This document shows, one piece after another, positions 22,469 through 32,813 of a stretch of 64,000 nt of DNA. This stretch comes from Mixophyes australis (taxonomy: Eukaryota > Chordata > Amphibia > Anura > Limnodynastidae). The stretch covers positions 380,911,907-380,975,906 of the forward strand of contig JAVHZZ010000001.1 of NCBI GenBank assembly GCA_036250195.1. The letters run 5' to 3'. Within the stretch, counting starts at the first letter, position 1. Each line of letters starts with the position of its first letter. The translations under genes were made by a program, and so were the position numbers. Below the pieces are notes generated by a model, which was not told the DNA's origin, did not search any database, and worked only from the letters and a program-made list of their open reading frames with translations.

Positions 22469-23393
22469 TAATAAATGATTAGCTCACATGAGCATACTGT
22501 AATAATGATATTTGAAATCTATATCTTCAAAATATATATGCACAGCTGGTTTAATGGAGCGTGTGCTAATGTTCACAACCCAGTAATAAAACTGCAGTGA
22601 GTCACTACAAGAGAATTCGGTACATGAATTAAGGATAGCACCTTTAAATACTTTATTTTCATGGTAATATTATTTCACAAATGGTATGTGTTTGTGGGTT
22701 TCAATTTATATTATATATGCATTATATATTATTTGAGGCACTGTGAACTGCATTTTAAATATTGTACTGTACTATAATAAATATGAATAGCATGTATTAC
22801 TTAAATTTACTTTTATTCAATACATATGTTATCTATGCAAGTGAATTTTATATATACTTTCCATTTCCATAGATAGGATGGTGTTTGCGCTTTAGCAGAC
22901 GATATTCAGATTATCACAAGGCAGTAGCTAAATGAAACAATTTCTGGTCCCATGACTAGACCACCAACTTGTTTTTGACAGTTGGGTTCAGATATTGAGG
23001 CCCACAATGAATCATGCTGCCACTATATTTAGTTTTACATTAATAAGCTGACAATGCAGGATGTCCTCGAAAAGCATAAAATATAAAATCTAGTTACTGT
23101 TTTTTCCACTTTGCTGTTGTGGGTGGCTTTTTGCATATTAGCATAAGAAACAGAGAATTCCATGGCCAGCAACAATGATTATTAATGGTGCTTAATTTAC
23201 TTTTGTTTTTTTAATATGCAATGACTTTAATAGCATATTTTTGTCGTATTTTCTGTGTAGCTAACCTTACATAGGTGGACAATGCATAAATATTCTGGGA
23301 TTTTTTTGCTATGCCTGGTTAATGTATTACTTGGTAAAAGCTGTTAGTGAATGTGAAATATGTTCTGTCCTGCTTTTTCCTCTCCAACACCAA
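22469..23393. other. No recognisable feature
   Basis: AT-rich sequence without element ends or coding motifs. Confidence 0.5.
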
Positions 23394-23713
23394 GGGCCTA
23401 ATTCATTAAGGAAAGTAAAGCAAAGAAAATTAGTAACTTTTCACCTTGGCGAAACCATGTTGCATTGGAGGGGGATGTAAATTTAAAATGTGGGGACAGA
23501 TTTATGGTTGAGGTAGGGAATGTCCTAGATCAACTTCAAATTTCAGTGTAAAAATAAAGCTATCAAGTATTTGTGTGCTACATGAAAAAGCAGCCAGTAT
23601 TTAACTTATGTGCAAAATAATAAACTAATTTGCTCCCCTCGAATTGTAACATGGTTTTGTCCAGGAGAAAACATACTAATTTTTTGCCTTATTTTCCTTA
23701 ATGAATAAGGCCC
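23394..23713. mobile_element. MITE, GGGCCTGATTCATTAAGG family, second copy
   Basis: Begins GGGCCTAATTCATTAAGG and ends with the inverse 'ccttaatgaataaggccc'. The middle, 'caagtatttgtgtgctacat', is shared with the other copies. This copy, like 28884-29208, carries 'catgttgcattggaggggg' in its left arm. Confidence 0.85.
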
Positions 23714-23778
23714 CAAAAGTCTATCTCTCTCCCACGCTGCATAAATGGAAACTACAATGCTGTGTTTAAAATGTTAGA

Positions 23779-23833
<55 letters not shown>
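23779..23833. repeat. (TA)n microsatellite
   Basis: TA repeats with a single TG interruption near 23795. Confidence 0.97.
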
Positions 23834-23835
<2 letters not shown>

Positions 23836-24331
23836 TTTTGTTCTCTAGTTCAAATTACATTGCATTGGATTTTTGATTCAAACACCATGCTTGCCAAAAT
23901 CTGAAATGTTGAGTATGACCTATCATTGGCTCCTTTTGTTCAAACGTACTGCACTACTATTAATTCTCTATATTTATGCATATCCAGGGCCAGTGCAAGG
24001 TTGCTCGGTTCTTTAGGCAAAGTATCAGCCTACAGCCTGTCCTTATCCCAATACTCACTTTCAAGCACCTCACACACTAGACATTTGAAAAATAAAAATA
24101 ATAACTCTTACCTCTGGCTGGCTTGTGAGACTGCAGTCCAGATGCACTGATGTCCGGATGTACTGATGTCTGACACAGAAAACTGTCCAGGCTTCACTGC
24201 TGCCCAGGAGCAAATACAGGATATCTAGCGGGAATAAAAAAAACCTTGACATCATACACTGTGACACACTGACACTCCGCTGCCACCAACTTTTCTTCCA
24301 CGTGTCCATCTGCCCATTAGCCATTCTCATA

Positions 24332-24690
24332 TATTATTATTATTATTATTATTATTAATTTTTATTTATAAGGCGCCACTACAGGGACAAACAAAATAAC
24401 AATACGAGGAGAGACGGCACAGAACAGTAAACAATAATCACAGCAACTCAGTGAGCTCAAGGCACAGCTAGAGGGGCTGGGGAAGGCCAGCTAACAACGG
24501 CACCAAGGAGGGAGGGCACGGATGAGAGGGAGACCCCCCAGGGGAAGAGGAGGAAGCGAGAGGGGATGGGGGAAGAGGGTCCTCAAGGAGTAAGGCTGGG
24601 TAGCAGGTGAGCAGAGTTAAAAGTGGTGAAGACAGGAGGAGAGAAGACCCTGCTCGAAGGAGCGTACAATCTAAGGGGAGGGGAAGGTTG
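24332..24690 (-). mobile_element. L2-like LINE 3' tail, minus strand
   Basis: On the minus strand it reads 'ttagattgtacgctccttcg' at the start and ends in 'gtggcgccttataaataaaa' followed by an (AAT)n tail, the usual form of L2/CR1-group 3' ends in vertebrates. The GC-rich, CT-rich middle yields spurious ORFs. Confidence 0.6.
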
Positions 24691-25189
24691 ATATATGCCA
24701 TCAGCTTTTGTCAGATATGCTATCCACAGAACACCAACTTTACTCACATGTACCACCTGCCCACCAGCTTATTTCTCACATACACCCCTGCCCTAGGCAC
24801 CCACCTTCTTTCCAAATCACTTTCCTCTAACATGCCCCTTGCCAACCCTTTTTTTCTCATATACCCTCTTGCCCACAAACTTTTAATAAATTAACAGCTT
24901 AGTGATTGAACAACCATTTATTTTTTAGTATTTGCCCATAAGTTGGCTCTCCTCTGCTGTTGTCTATTAGTATAATTAATTTTACATCTACAGAATGCAT
25001 AGATAATTTAGACCTTTCTATATTTATTTGCATGTGTTAATGTATAGTATTCTGTAAATGTAAAATTAATTATACTAATAAACAGCAACAGAGGAAAGCC
25101 AAATACTAAAAACATAAATTGTTACTCAATTCTGTAGTTCCTTTAAGTTAAAAGGGTCTATTTTCCTTGCAAATCGTTTTTCTTCTGCT

Positions 25190-25862
25190 GAGTCACTCTG
25201 TCAGTCTCTACATTGGTTGCCTGTTTTTCAACAAATCCAATATAAAATTCTTCTACGACCATACAAGGCCATCAACAAAATTGCACTGACATACATCTCC
25301 TCACTTGTCTCAAAATATCTCCCAAATCAACACCTCCATTTTGCACTAGATCTGCATCTCTCTTCTACTCTCATCACTTCCTCCCATTCTCAGTTACAGG
25401 ACTTTTTTTGCGGGCTGCACCCACTTTGTGGAATTCACTCTCTCGCACCACAAGACTTTTCTTTAGTCTCAAACCTTCAAGTGTTCTCTGAAAACCCACC
25501 TCTTCAGACAAGCTTATAGTATTCCACTACCACCCTCTTAATCTCCATAGGTTACCCTATTACCACCCTCTACGCAGCTAACACAAGACAACAACCCTCT
25601 GACCAACATAGTTGTGTGACTGAGCATACAGCCCACTAAATACTTTGTAACCTCTAGATTCTAGCAGAACCAATGTGCAATATGATATAACACGTGCCCT
25701 TGTGTTTCAAACTCCCATTGTCCCATAGATTGTATGCAGGGCACTCTTACCTCTCTGTATGTATGTATTACCTAGTATTGTTTTATTACTGTTTGTTCCC
25801 AATTGTAAAGTGCTATGGAATCTGCTGGCTCTATATAAATAAATGTTGATGATGATGATGAC
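25190..25862 (+). mobile_element. L2-like LINE 3' fragment with reverse-transcriptase C-terminal remnant
   Basis: The plus strand encodes LHWLPVFQQIQYKILL followed by YKAINKIALTYISSL, matching the conserved post-RT region of L2/CR1-group LINEs (LHWLPV...KILLL.YKALNGLAP.YL in typical members). It is followed by a 3' UTR and a tail 'ctatataaataaatgttgat' with (GAT)n. The frame is open for about 100 codons (25217-25519). It is truncated at the 5' end and lies inside the hAT-like element 23985-27575. Confidence 0.8.
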
Positions 25863-26387
25863 TAAAGTGCAATCAGCCATTAAAATGAACAAAACAACAG
25901 TTTTCTCCGTAAAAGAACAATCTCACAATTTATGAAGGGTTTACGGTAGGAGAAATCAAGGATTAATGTTTCATAATGCAGTACCCAATAGATTAATATG
26001 GGGACTGCAAAGTTCTGCAAAGTATAAAGCTTTGAAATCTTGGATTTATCCAGCAAGGTAACACCATCTCAGGATGGCGTTACCTGTCATTTTCTATGGG
26101 ATCCAGCTGAAGCCCTTCTGGCTTCGCTTGATCTATGACCTGTGGAAGTGTTATGTGCATGCACATAGCACTTACTCCATTCCCTGGCAGCAATAGCCTG
26201 CTGGTAAATAGTAAAGAGAGTTTGTACTGGAGAGGAGACATCGCCAGAGTAGCCCTGGCATGGTAGCTCTGGCATGGTAGCCCCGGCATAATAAATTACA
26301 GTGGTGCTTCATTATGCATTACTGCAATTTGCAGCAAAGCATAATGATTGTCACCACACTGTTTTAATACATAGACCCCCACAAGTT

Positions 26388-26957
26388 AACCCGTGCATGA
26401 TACTCATGCATTCTAGTCAAATCAAGCTACGTAAGGTCTTAAAAAGGTTCTTGTCATGCATTTGGACCTAGCCCAGGCCTCCTCAGGGGAAGAGCGTTAG
26501 TTCCCGACGCAAGCGGCCTTTTTAATGTGTGTTCATGAGGTAAAATTACCTCACGAAAATGAGTTTGACCCCTCAACTCGTAAATTTAGCCTTTACTACC
26601 CCTCCCACGGGGGGAAGGGGGGATAATGGTAGTTAACTGACTTGACTATTCTAATTTTTTTGTCAAATAATGTCAGTATACCAAATTCCAGGTCAATTGG
26701 ATGAGCCCTTTCTGAGAAAATAGTTTTTTCCACACACACACACACTAACGCACGCCTCTACACATGTGTGTTCATGAGGTAAAATTACCTCACGAAAATG
26801 AGTTTGAGCCCTACCAAATTTCAGCCCTTTTTGAATTTTTTTTCCCACACACACTAAGAATTTAGTAGGTCAGTGTATAACTCTGCCCAGCAGGTGGCGC
26901 TGCAACTTGGTTTTTTTTTCCCACACACAGACGCCTCTAAGCATTTATATATTAGAT
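26388..26957. repeat. Retrotransposon-like repeat with an internal 240-bp duplication
   Basis: Begins around 'taacccgtgcatgatactca'. The phrase 'tgtgttcatgaggtaaaatt' followed by 'acctcacgaaaatgagtttga' occurs twice, near 26527 and 26767. It resembles LINE 3' untranslated sequence, possibly RTE-type, but no coding motif is visible, so the class is uncertain. Confidence 0.45.
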
Positions 26958-27575
26958 AGTCTGTAACTCATGTTGGTTTATGAGCTTACCCCCCAACGCC
27001 TCCATCCCATTTTCTCCAGCCACATCTCCCCCCATTTTATCTAACCACATCTCTACCAGTTTTTCTAGCCTCCTCCCCTAGTTTTCTGTAGCATCCTCTC
27101 CCCTCCCCACCCGTTTTCTGTAGCTTCCACACCTCCCCATTTTTCTGTATCATCCTCCCGTCCTGCCCTGTTTTCTGTAGCCTCCTCTACCCCGTTTTCT
27201 CTGTATTAATTTACTTACCATCTCTTATTTGCTGCTTCTCTCTCTTGTCTTCTTTCTCCTTTGGCTGGCTGACTCCTCTCGGCTCCTCTCCACTGACAAC
27301 GCTGTCAGGAGAAGGGAGGCGAGCACCGATCACCAGTCACATTTTAAAATGCGGTGCTGCACAATAGTAGCATTGCAATGCAGATTTGCAGATCTGCAAG
27401 ATAGCTAGGTAGTTGGCGGTCATTGCGCCCTGCGTGATAGCTCTGTCTGCATTAACTTATTATGTCTCATTCTGAGACATAATTAATGTTTACTAGGCCA
27501 CAGTCCCACCCCCACCCCCAGAGCCTGGCGCCCTAGGCAGCAGCCTAAAGCTGCCTTATGGTGGCGCTGGCCCTG

Positions 27576-28883
27576 TACATATCATGTAACAATTATATAG
27601 CTTATAATGAATACTGTATGATAAATTATAAGGACACTATAATTGATCAAAGAGTACCATGACAAAATAAATGCAATGTGACCATACAAACTAAACTAAG
27701 TGCCAAGTGAACTCTGCGGTAATTGCCAATTTTTGTATGAACTAAGGTAAAAAATAAACTTTTAATAAAGTTTTTTTTATGTTCATGTAAGCAGCTGTGA
27801 AGGTGTGAGGGGGTTAAAATGTAAAATAACATTATATTCAATGAGTTCTGTCAGTACAAATCATCAATTATAATGTCATTGTGGGAAATAAATGTATAAG
27901 TCTATTAATATCTAAGATACATAATAGAAACATTTGATATTGAACATTTTCATTCAAACCAGCAGGACTTAAAGTTTTCAAATTACAAATCAATTGTATT
28001 TCAATTTGTAACAATCTGGTACAGTATTCAGATAACCCCTGCCAGTTTATTGATTGAAACTAAAAAGACTTATGAAATGAAACTTCACTTCCCATCATTT
28101 TAAATGAGGATATTTATATCATATGTTTTTAGAACCAACATTTTATTTTTTCTATTATATTGTTAATATGTTGTTAACCAATTGCTCACATAGGGTATGC
28201 ATATGGCTTAAGTTTTACAGTTCTTGTAAAGGAGTTTAATGCCATCTGAGCTTCACATTATTCATCATATGAAGAACAATCTTTCCTTATAAAAGGGATA
28301 ATTAATCAATCTTGCAAACAGACATCTATGGGCAGGCAACAAAAAACGAATCAAGGATACAGGATGTATTAGTCATTTTACTCCACGGTCTATCTTACAT
28401 GGTCCATCTTACATGGTCCATCTTACATGGTCCATCTTACATGGTCCATCTTACATGCGCTGTAATGTTTGGGAGCCGTGGTAGTCCATTTACCATTGGG
28501 ATCAATCCTTATTAGTGTACTTTTATGCATGTTGCTTGCACCATATTCGTCTGGATGTGCAACAAGAATTTACAAATAAAAATAAAAAATAAGATTTCTG
28601 AAAATGTAATTGTAAACTAAACAAATTATCTCTAGTTCACTTTAGATTTACCCAATGTATCCATCATTCTAGTCCTACAAATGACAATATTTGAACATTC
28701 ATGTGTCAATGTGTCATATAAAAATTAATTGTGTGGCATCTGTGGAGACAGGTGTGTTACAACACAAAATACTATGGACTGTTGTTTTAAAGATCATAAT
28801 TTGGTAACACTTGGCATTCTTTTTTGTGTTTGTCCTATATATAACGTGTTAATGTAAGGGCAATATCACACTTTAAAGTATAA
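27576..28883. other. Mostly plain AT-rich DNA
   Basis: Apart from the short tandem repeat at 28390-28456, no element end or coding motif is visible. Confidence 0.5.
28390..28456. repeat. 14-bp tandem repeat, about 4.8 copies
   Basis: Unit 'cttacatggtccat' repeats exactly with 14-bp spacing (cttacat at 28394, 28408, 28422, 28436, 28450). Confidence 0.95.
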
Positions 28884-29208
28884 GGGCCTGATTCATTAAG
28901 GAAAGTAAAGCAAAAAAATAGTTTCTTTGCACCTTGGCAAAACCATATTGCATTGGAGGGGGAGGTAAATTTAAATTTAAAATGTGATGGGAAATTTATA
29001 GTTGGGGTAGGGTATGTCCTAGATCAACGTTAAATGTCAGTGCACAAATAAAGCTATGAAGTATTTATGTGCTACATGAAAAAACAGCTAGTATTTAACT
29101 TATGTGCAAACAAATAAACTCATTTGCTCCCCTTGCTTTGTAACATGGTTTTGTCCAGGAGAAAACGTACTCATTATTTTGCCATTCTTTCCTTAAAGAA
29201 TCAGGCCC
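28884..29208. mobile_element. MITE, GGGCCTGATTCATTAAGG family, third copy
   Basis: Begins GGGCCTGATTCATTAAGG and ends 'cttaaagaatcaggccc'. Very similar to 23394-23713. Both flanks contain 'aaagtat', which may be a duplication or chance. Confidence 0.87.
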
Positions 29209-29282
29209 AAAGTATTTATGAGTCATCAGGCTGTGTATTGCATTTTATTTCAGCTGACATACAGTGGCAACTGTGCTGTTAC

Positions 29283-29290
29283 TGTATAAA
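29283..29290 (+). promoter_or_regulatory. Possible TATA box upstream of the CKS-like exon
   Basis: The 'tgtataaatata' at about 29283-29293 lies some 40-50 bp before the ATG at 29331, and the intervening sequence ends in a short purine-rich stretch. This is compatible with a core promoter, but it merges with a TA microsatellite, so it may be coincidental. Confidence 0.3.
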
Positions 29291-29330
29291 TATATATATA
29301 TATCTGGCGGGTGAGGAGCAGTCAGAGGAG

Positions 29331-29399
29331 ATGTCAGCGAAACACATTTATTACTCCGATAAGTACGATGATGGGAGGTACGAGTACCGAAATAGGTGA
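29331..29399 (+). pseudogene. CKS1/CKS2-like N-terminal coding segment (exon 1-like)
   Basis: From ATG 29331 the frame encodes 22 residues before a TGA at 29397-29399. The first 20 contain IYYSDKYDD followed by an EYR ending, closely matching the N-terminus of vertebrate CKS1B and CKS2, small subunits that bind cyclin-dependent kinases. Differences from the usual sequence lie at residues 3, 5 and 15-17. Similarity stops just after EYR, which from memory is where exon 1 of CKS1B ends, and AG|GTGAGC, a strong splice-donor match, lies 5 bases on. I see no second or third CKS exon in the window. It could be exon 1 of a paralogue with a distant exon 2, a duplicated exon, or a fragment captured by a repeat. 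Being followed by a donor-like site rather than exon 2 argues against a processed retrocopy. Confidence 0.6.
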
Positions 29400-29664
29400 G
29401 CTGTGATGTAATAATCCACGCCTCCTGATGAAGTCCTGAGTGATGAAACGCGTAGAGGTGATCGTGAGGACTCTCTGATTTCGAGCTGCTTCAGATAGAG
29501 CCGTTCGTATGTGGATATCAGAATCGAGCTGTTATATTATCTATGCCTGAATATTCTTACCATTTGGTACGTGCAATTTTATTGTTTGGAATAAAACTTT
29601 TAACTTGGATAACACACCATGGAAGCGCCCCTTCTTTTTTGATGTTTTAGGAATATATATATAT
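29400..29664 (+). repeat. Unclassified repeat with a hammerhead-like core
   Basis: Contains CTGATGA at 29425-29431 and GAAAC at 29445-29449, followed by 'gcgtagaggtg', then an AT-rich tail with 'ggaataaaacttttaactt'. CTGATGA...GAAA are the invariant core boxes of hammerhead ribozymes, but the 13-nt segment between them pairs poorly (3 bp at best), and I did not find a convincing cleavage-site strand. It is possibly a decayed ribozyme-bearing retroelement. Confidence 0.35.
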
Positions 29665-29690
29665 ATATATACTAGGGATGTGCACCGGCG
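29665..29690. repeat. Left target duplication and terminal repeat of the large hAT
   Basis: Target duplication atatatac at 29665-29672, then the terminus TAGGGATGTGCACCGG from 29673. The same octamer follows the right terminus at 37118-37125. The site is inside a TA microsatellite, which weakens the duplication as proof, but the shared final C and the exact abutment on both sides support it. TAGGGATG resembles the ends of maize Ac (T/CAGGGATGAAA). Confidence 0.85.
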
Positions 29691-29984
29691 ACTTTTGAGG
29701 TCTCGTGTTTTGTGTTTTGGATCCGGATTTTCGTTATTTTTGAGGTTCGGATTTGTCTCGCAAAACACTTGACGAAAGGTCTCGGTTCGGATTTAAGGTA
29801 TTGGATTCGGATTTTTTTTGAAAAAAACATAAAAAGTTTAAAAATCAAGTTTTTGGGCTTATTTTCACTCCTAGGCTATTATTAACCTCAATAACATTCA
29901 ATAACAAGCATTTCCACTAATTTACAGTGTATTGTGAACACCTCACAATATAGTTATTAGTCCAAAACGTTGCAACAAGGTATC

Positions 29985-30190
29985 TTTCTGGACTGCGTAG
30001 AGGAGTGGGTCACCACAATATCTATTAAAAACCCTGAACTTTTATGATTCGCACCAATAATTGTACCTGGACTGCGTAGAGGAGTGGGTCACCACAATAT
30101 ATATTAAAAACCCTGAACTTTTATGATTCGCACCAATAAATGTATCTGGACTGCGTAGAGGAGTGGGCACTGGGCACCACAATAAAATAT
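29985..30190. repeat. Three about 80-bp repeats related to the 540-bp array
   Basis: Copies of 'ctggactgcgtagaggagtg' followed by 'ggtcaccacaatat' and 'ttaaaaaccctgaac' begin near 29988, 30068 and 30148. The same words (gactgcgtag, ccacaatat, aaaaaccct) occur in the monomers of the 30391 array, so these are older members of the same repeat system. Confidence 0.85.
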
Positions 30191-30224
30191 ATAAAAAACC
30201 TTCAACAGATCTGCATTACACTAC

Positions 30225-30300
30225 ACATACGGCTGCTCCTCCATCCTCTCCATCATATACATGTTGGAGTTTTAGCGTGTGACAACCTCTTGTTTTTGAT
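30225..30300 (-). pseudogene. Degenerate fragment of hAT transposase coding sequence
   Basis: 'gctgctcctccatcctct' and the following 'gttggagtttt', 'gcgtgtgacaacctcttgtt' align closely with 33848-33930 in the intact gene, the part encoding QEAVTRWNSTLYMLQRMEEQQ-like sequence. The fragment has frameshifts and substitutions. It has the same orientation as the gene, some 3.6 kb away, and shows that a second, older transposase copy or an internal rearrangement left debris in the element's 3' region. Confidence 0.75.
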
Positions 30301-30390
30301 AATGTCAGTGCATTTGGAATATTTTTCAATTTGCCACACACCACTGAATGTACTTTATCTATGATACGCAATACGCATCTATCTATCTTG

Positions 30391-32330
30391 ACTGCGTAGT
30401 GTGGTGGCCCCGGTACACAATTTGGTACCGAGGCCACAATATAATTTAAAAACCCTCCACGTGTCGGAATTCCACCAAACAAGTATCTGGACTGCATAGT
30501 GGGGTGGCCCTGGTACCCAATTTGATACCGGGGCCACAATACCTCCTCCAAACATGCTCCAGACAATTCGTCATTGACAGACCCCAGACAGACAGGGTCG
30601 TAGTGTTATTGTTTGACTTTGTAAACCCAAAAAAATGTCCCTGTTGCACATAGTCGTGCAATGAAGACTGACTTTTTCATTTAAAGGCATGATCTTTAAA
30701 GTGTAGTGTTTGTAAGTCTAAGTCATATTATACTTTTGGTAAAATTGGTTTTTTTTGTTCCTCTTTATGGTAATTAATTAGTAATAGAATTAAAGTAGGA
30801 AATAGAATTAAATAGAATTAAAGTAGGAAATAGAGTGGTATAGAGTTGTAGTGTGGTATAGATAGAGTGGTCCACACAATATAATAATAAAACCCTCAAC
30901 TGGTCTGAATTCCACCAAACAAGTATCTTGACTGCGTAGTGTGGTGGCCCCGGTACACAATTTGGTACCGAGGCCACAATATAATTTAAAAACCCTCCAC
31001 GTGTCGGAATTCCACCAAACAAGTATCTGGACTGCATAGTGGGGTGGCCCCGGTACCCAATTTGATACCGGGGCCACAATACCTCCTCCAAACATGCTCC
31101 AGACAATTCGTCATTGACAGACCCCAGACAGACAGGGTTGTAGTGTTATTGTTTGACTTTGTAAACCCAAAAAAATGTCCCTGTTGCACATAGTCGTGCA
31201 ATGAAGACTGACTTTTTCATTTAAAGGCATGATCTTTAAAGTGTAGTGTTTGTAAGTCTAAGTCATATTATACTTTTGGTAAAATTGGTTTTTTTTGTTC
31301 CTCTTTATGGTAATTAATTAGTAATAGAATTAAAGTAGGAAATAGAATTAAATAGAATTAAAGTAGGAAATAGAGTGGTATAGAGTTGTAGTGTGGTATA
31401 GATAGAGTGGTCCACACAATATAATAATAAAACCCTCAACTGGTCTGAATTCCACCAAACAAGTATCTTGACTGCGTAGTGTGGTGGCCCCGGTACACAA
31501 TTTGGTACCGAGGCCACAATATAATTTAAAAACCCTCCACGTGTCGGAATTCCACCAAACAAGTATCTGGACTGCATAGTGGGGTGGCCCCGGTACCCAA
31601 TTTGATACCGGGGCCACAATACCTCCTCCAAACATGCTCCAGACAATTCGTCATTGACAGACCCCAGACAGACAGGGTCGTAGTGTTATTGTTTGACTTT
31701 GTAAACCCAAAAAAATGTCCCTGTTGCACATAGTCGTGCAATGAAGACTGACTTTTTCATTTAAAGGCATGATCTTTAAAGTGTAGTGTTTGTAAGTCTA
31801 AGTCATATTATACTTTTGGTAAAATTGGTTTTTTTTGTTCCTCTTTATGGTAATTAATTAGTAATAGAATTAAAGTAGGAAATAGAATTAAATAGAATTA
31901 AAGTAGGAAATAGAGTGGTATAGAGTTGTAGTGTGGTATAGATAGAGTGGTCCACACAATATAATAATAAAACCCTCAACTGGTCTGAATTCCACCAAAC
32001 AAGTATCTTGACTGCGTAGTGTGGTGGCCCCGGTACACAATTTGGTACCGAGGCCACAATATAATTTAAAAACCCTCCACGTGTCGGAATTCCACCAAAC
32101 AAGTATCTGGACTGCATAGTGGGGTGGCCCCGGTACCCAATTTGATACCGGGGCCACAATACCTCCTCCAAACATGCTCCAGACAATTCGTCATTGACAG
32201 ACCCCAGACAGACAGGGTCGTAGTGTTATTGTTTGACTTTGTAAACCCAAAAAAATGTCCCTGTTGCACTTGCACATAGTCGTGCAATGAAGACTGACTT
32301 TTTCATTTAAAGGCACGATCTTTAAAGTGT
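30391..32330. repeat. 540-bp higher-order tandem array, about 3.6 copies, nearly identical
   Basis: 'actgcgtagtgtggtggccc' recurs at 30391, 30931, 31471 and 32011, exactly 540 bp apart; adjacent units differ by only a few bases. Each unit contains two 98-bp monomers (gactgc(g/a)tag ... ccaaacaagtatct) plus a spacer with 'aatagaattaaagtaggaaa' repeats. Each monomer holds an inverted repeat; in the second one, ggccccggta (31046-31055) and taccggggcc (31066-31075) are perfect arms around 10 nt. The last unit has a 6-bp insertion near 32270 and breaks off at about 32330. The 110-, 95- and 71-codon minus-strand ORFs repeated in it are translations of the array. Confidence 0.96.
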
Positions 32331-32700
32331 CAGAAAGAGAGAGAAGACACAGGAGAGGAGAGTTGTAGCTGGGGACCTGGGGTGGAAGCTCCCAGGCTCC
32401 CCCAGCATTGCCTGGAAGTCTGAGCGTGGTGACTGAGCCAGGGCAAGGAATGTGTGCCCTGGATGAGGGGGAGAACTCCATGCCACTATAGTGAACCCAA
32501 GAGAAAGGGGGACACTGCACATGGAAGAGGCCCTGGAGTGAGGGCTGCTACAAGAGGCATGGTAGCTGTAGTGTCAGATCCTGAGGCTGAGAGTACACAG
32601 AGTGACGTGTCAGAGCACAGGAGACATTATCCCAGCAGAGGAGGGATGAGCTGCAGTTGAGAGGTCTGCTGTTGAAATAGGACATGCACACTTTAACACA
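32331..32700. other. Segment of unknown origin between the array and the transposase
   Basis: At about 32330 the array sequence stops abruptly and is replaced by a purine- and GC-richer stretch starting 'cagaaagagagagaagacac' and ending near 'ctgctgttgaaataggac'. It does not resemble the rest of the element. It includes a 109-codon minus-strand ORF without motifs. It may be captured host sequence or another insertion. Confidence 0.5.
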
Positions 32701-32813
32701 CAAATCATTTCAGCGACAGGGCCTACCAAACAACTTTGACTGAAATGATTGGTTTGTTTGGGCCCCCACACCAAAAAAGCTATTCATCTCTCCCTGTACA
32801 GACTAAACAGGCT

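Larger units (their letters stand above)
23985..27575. mobile_element. Long hAT-like non-autonomous element with nested insertions
   Basis: Termini CAGGGCCAGTGCAAGG and (inverse of the right end) CAGGGCCAGCGCCACC match those of 3045-4911. Flanking octamers tgcatatc (23977-23984) and tacatatc (27576-27583) agree at 7 of 8 positions. The left part ('aataataactcttacctct', 'gatgtctga') and right part (CT-rich 'ttttctgtagcctcctc' variants, then a GC-rich segment) align with the shorter copy. The middle has been enlarged by LINE fragments at 24332-24690 and 25190-25862 and another repeat at 26388-26957. No transposase. Confidence 0.85.

Noticed and set aside
30774..32287. Repeated 110-, 95- and 71-codon minus-strand ORFs, possible repeated gene family
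   Set aside because: They repeat exactly with the 540-bp array, lie in two overlapping frames and start at different points. They are a by-product of array amplification, apart from a short transposase-derived piece.
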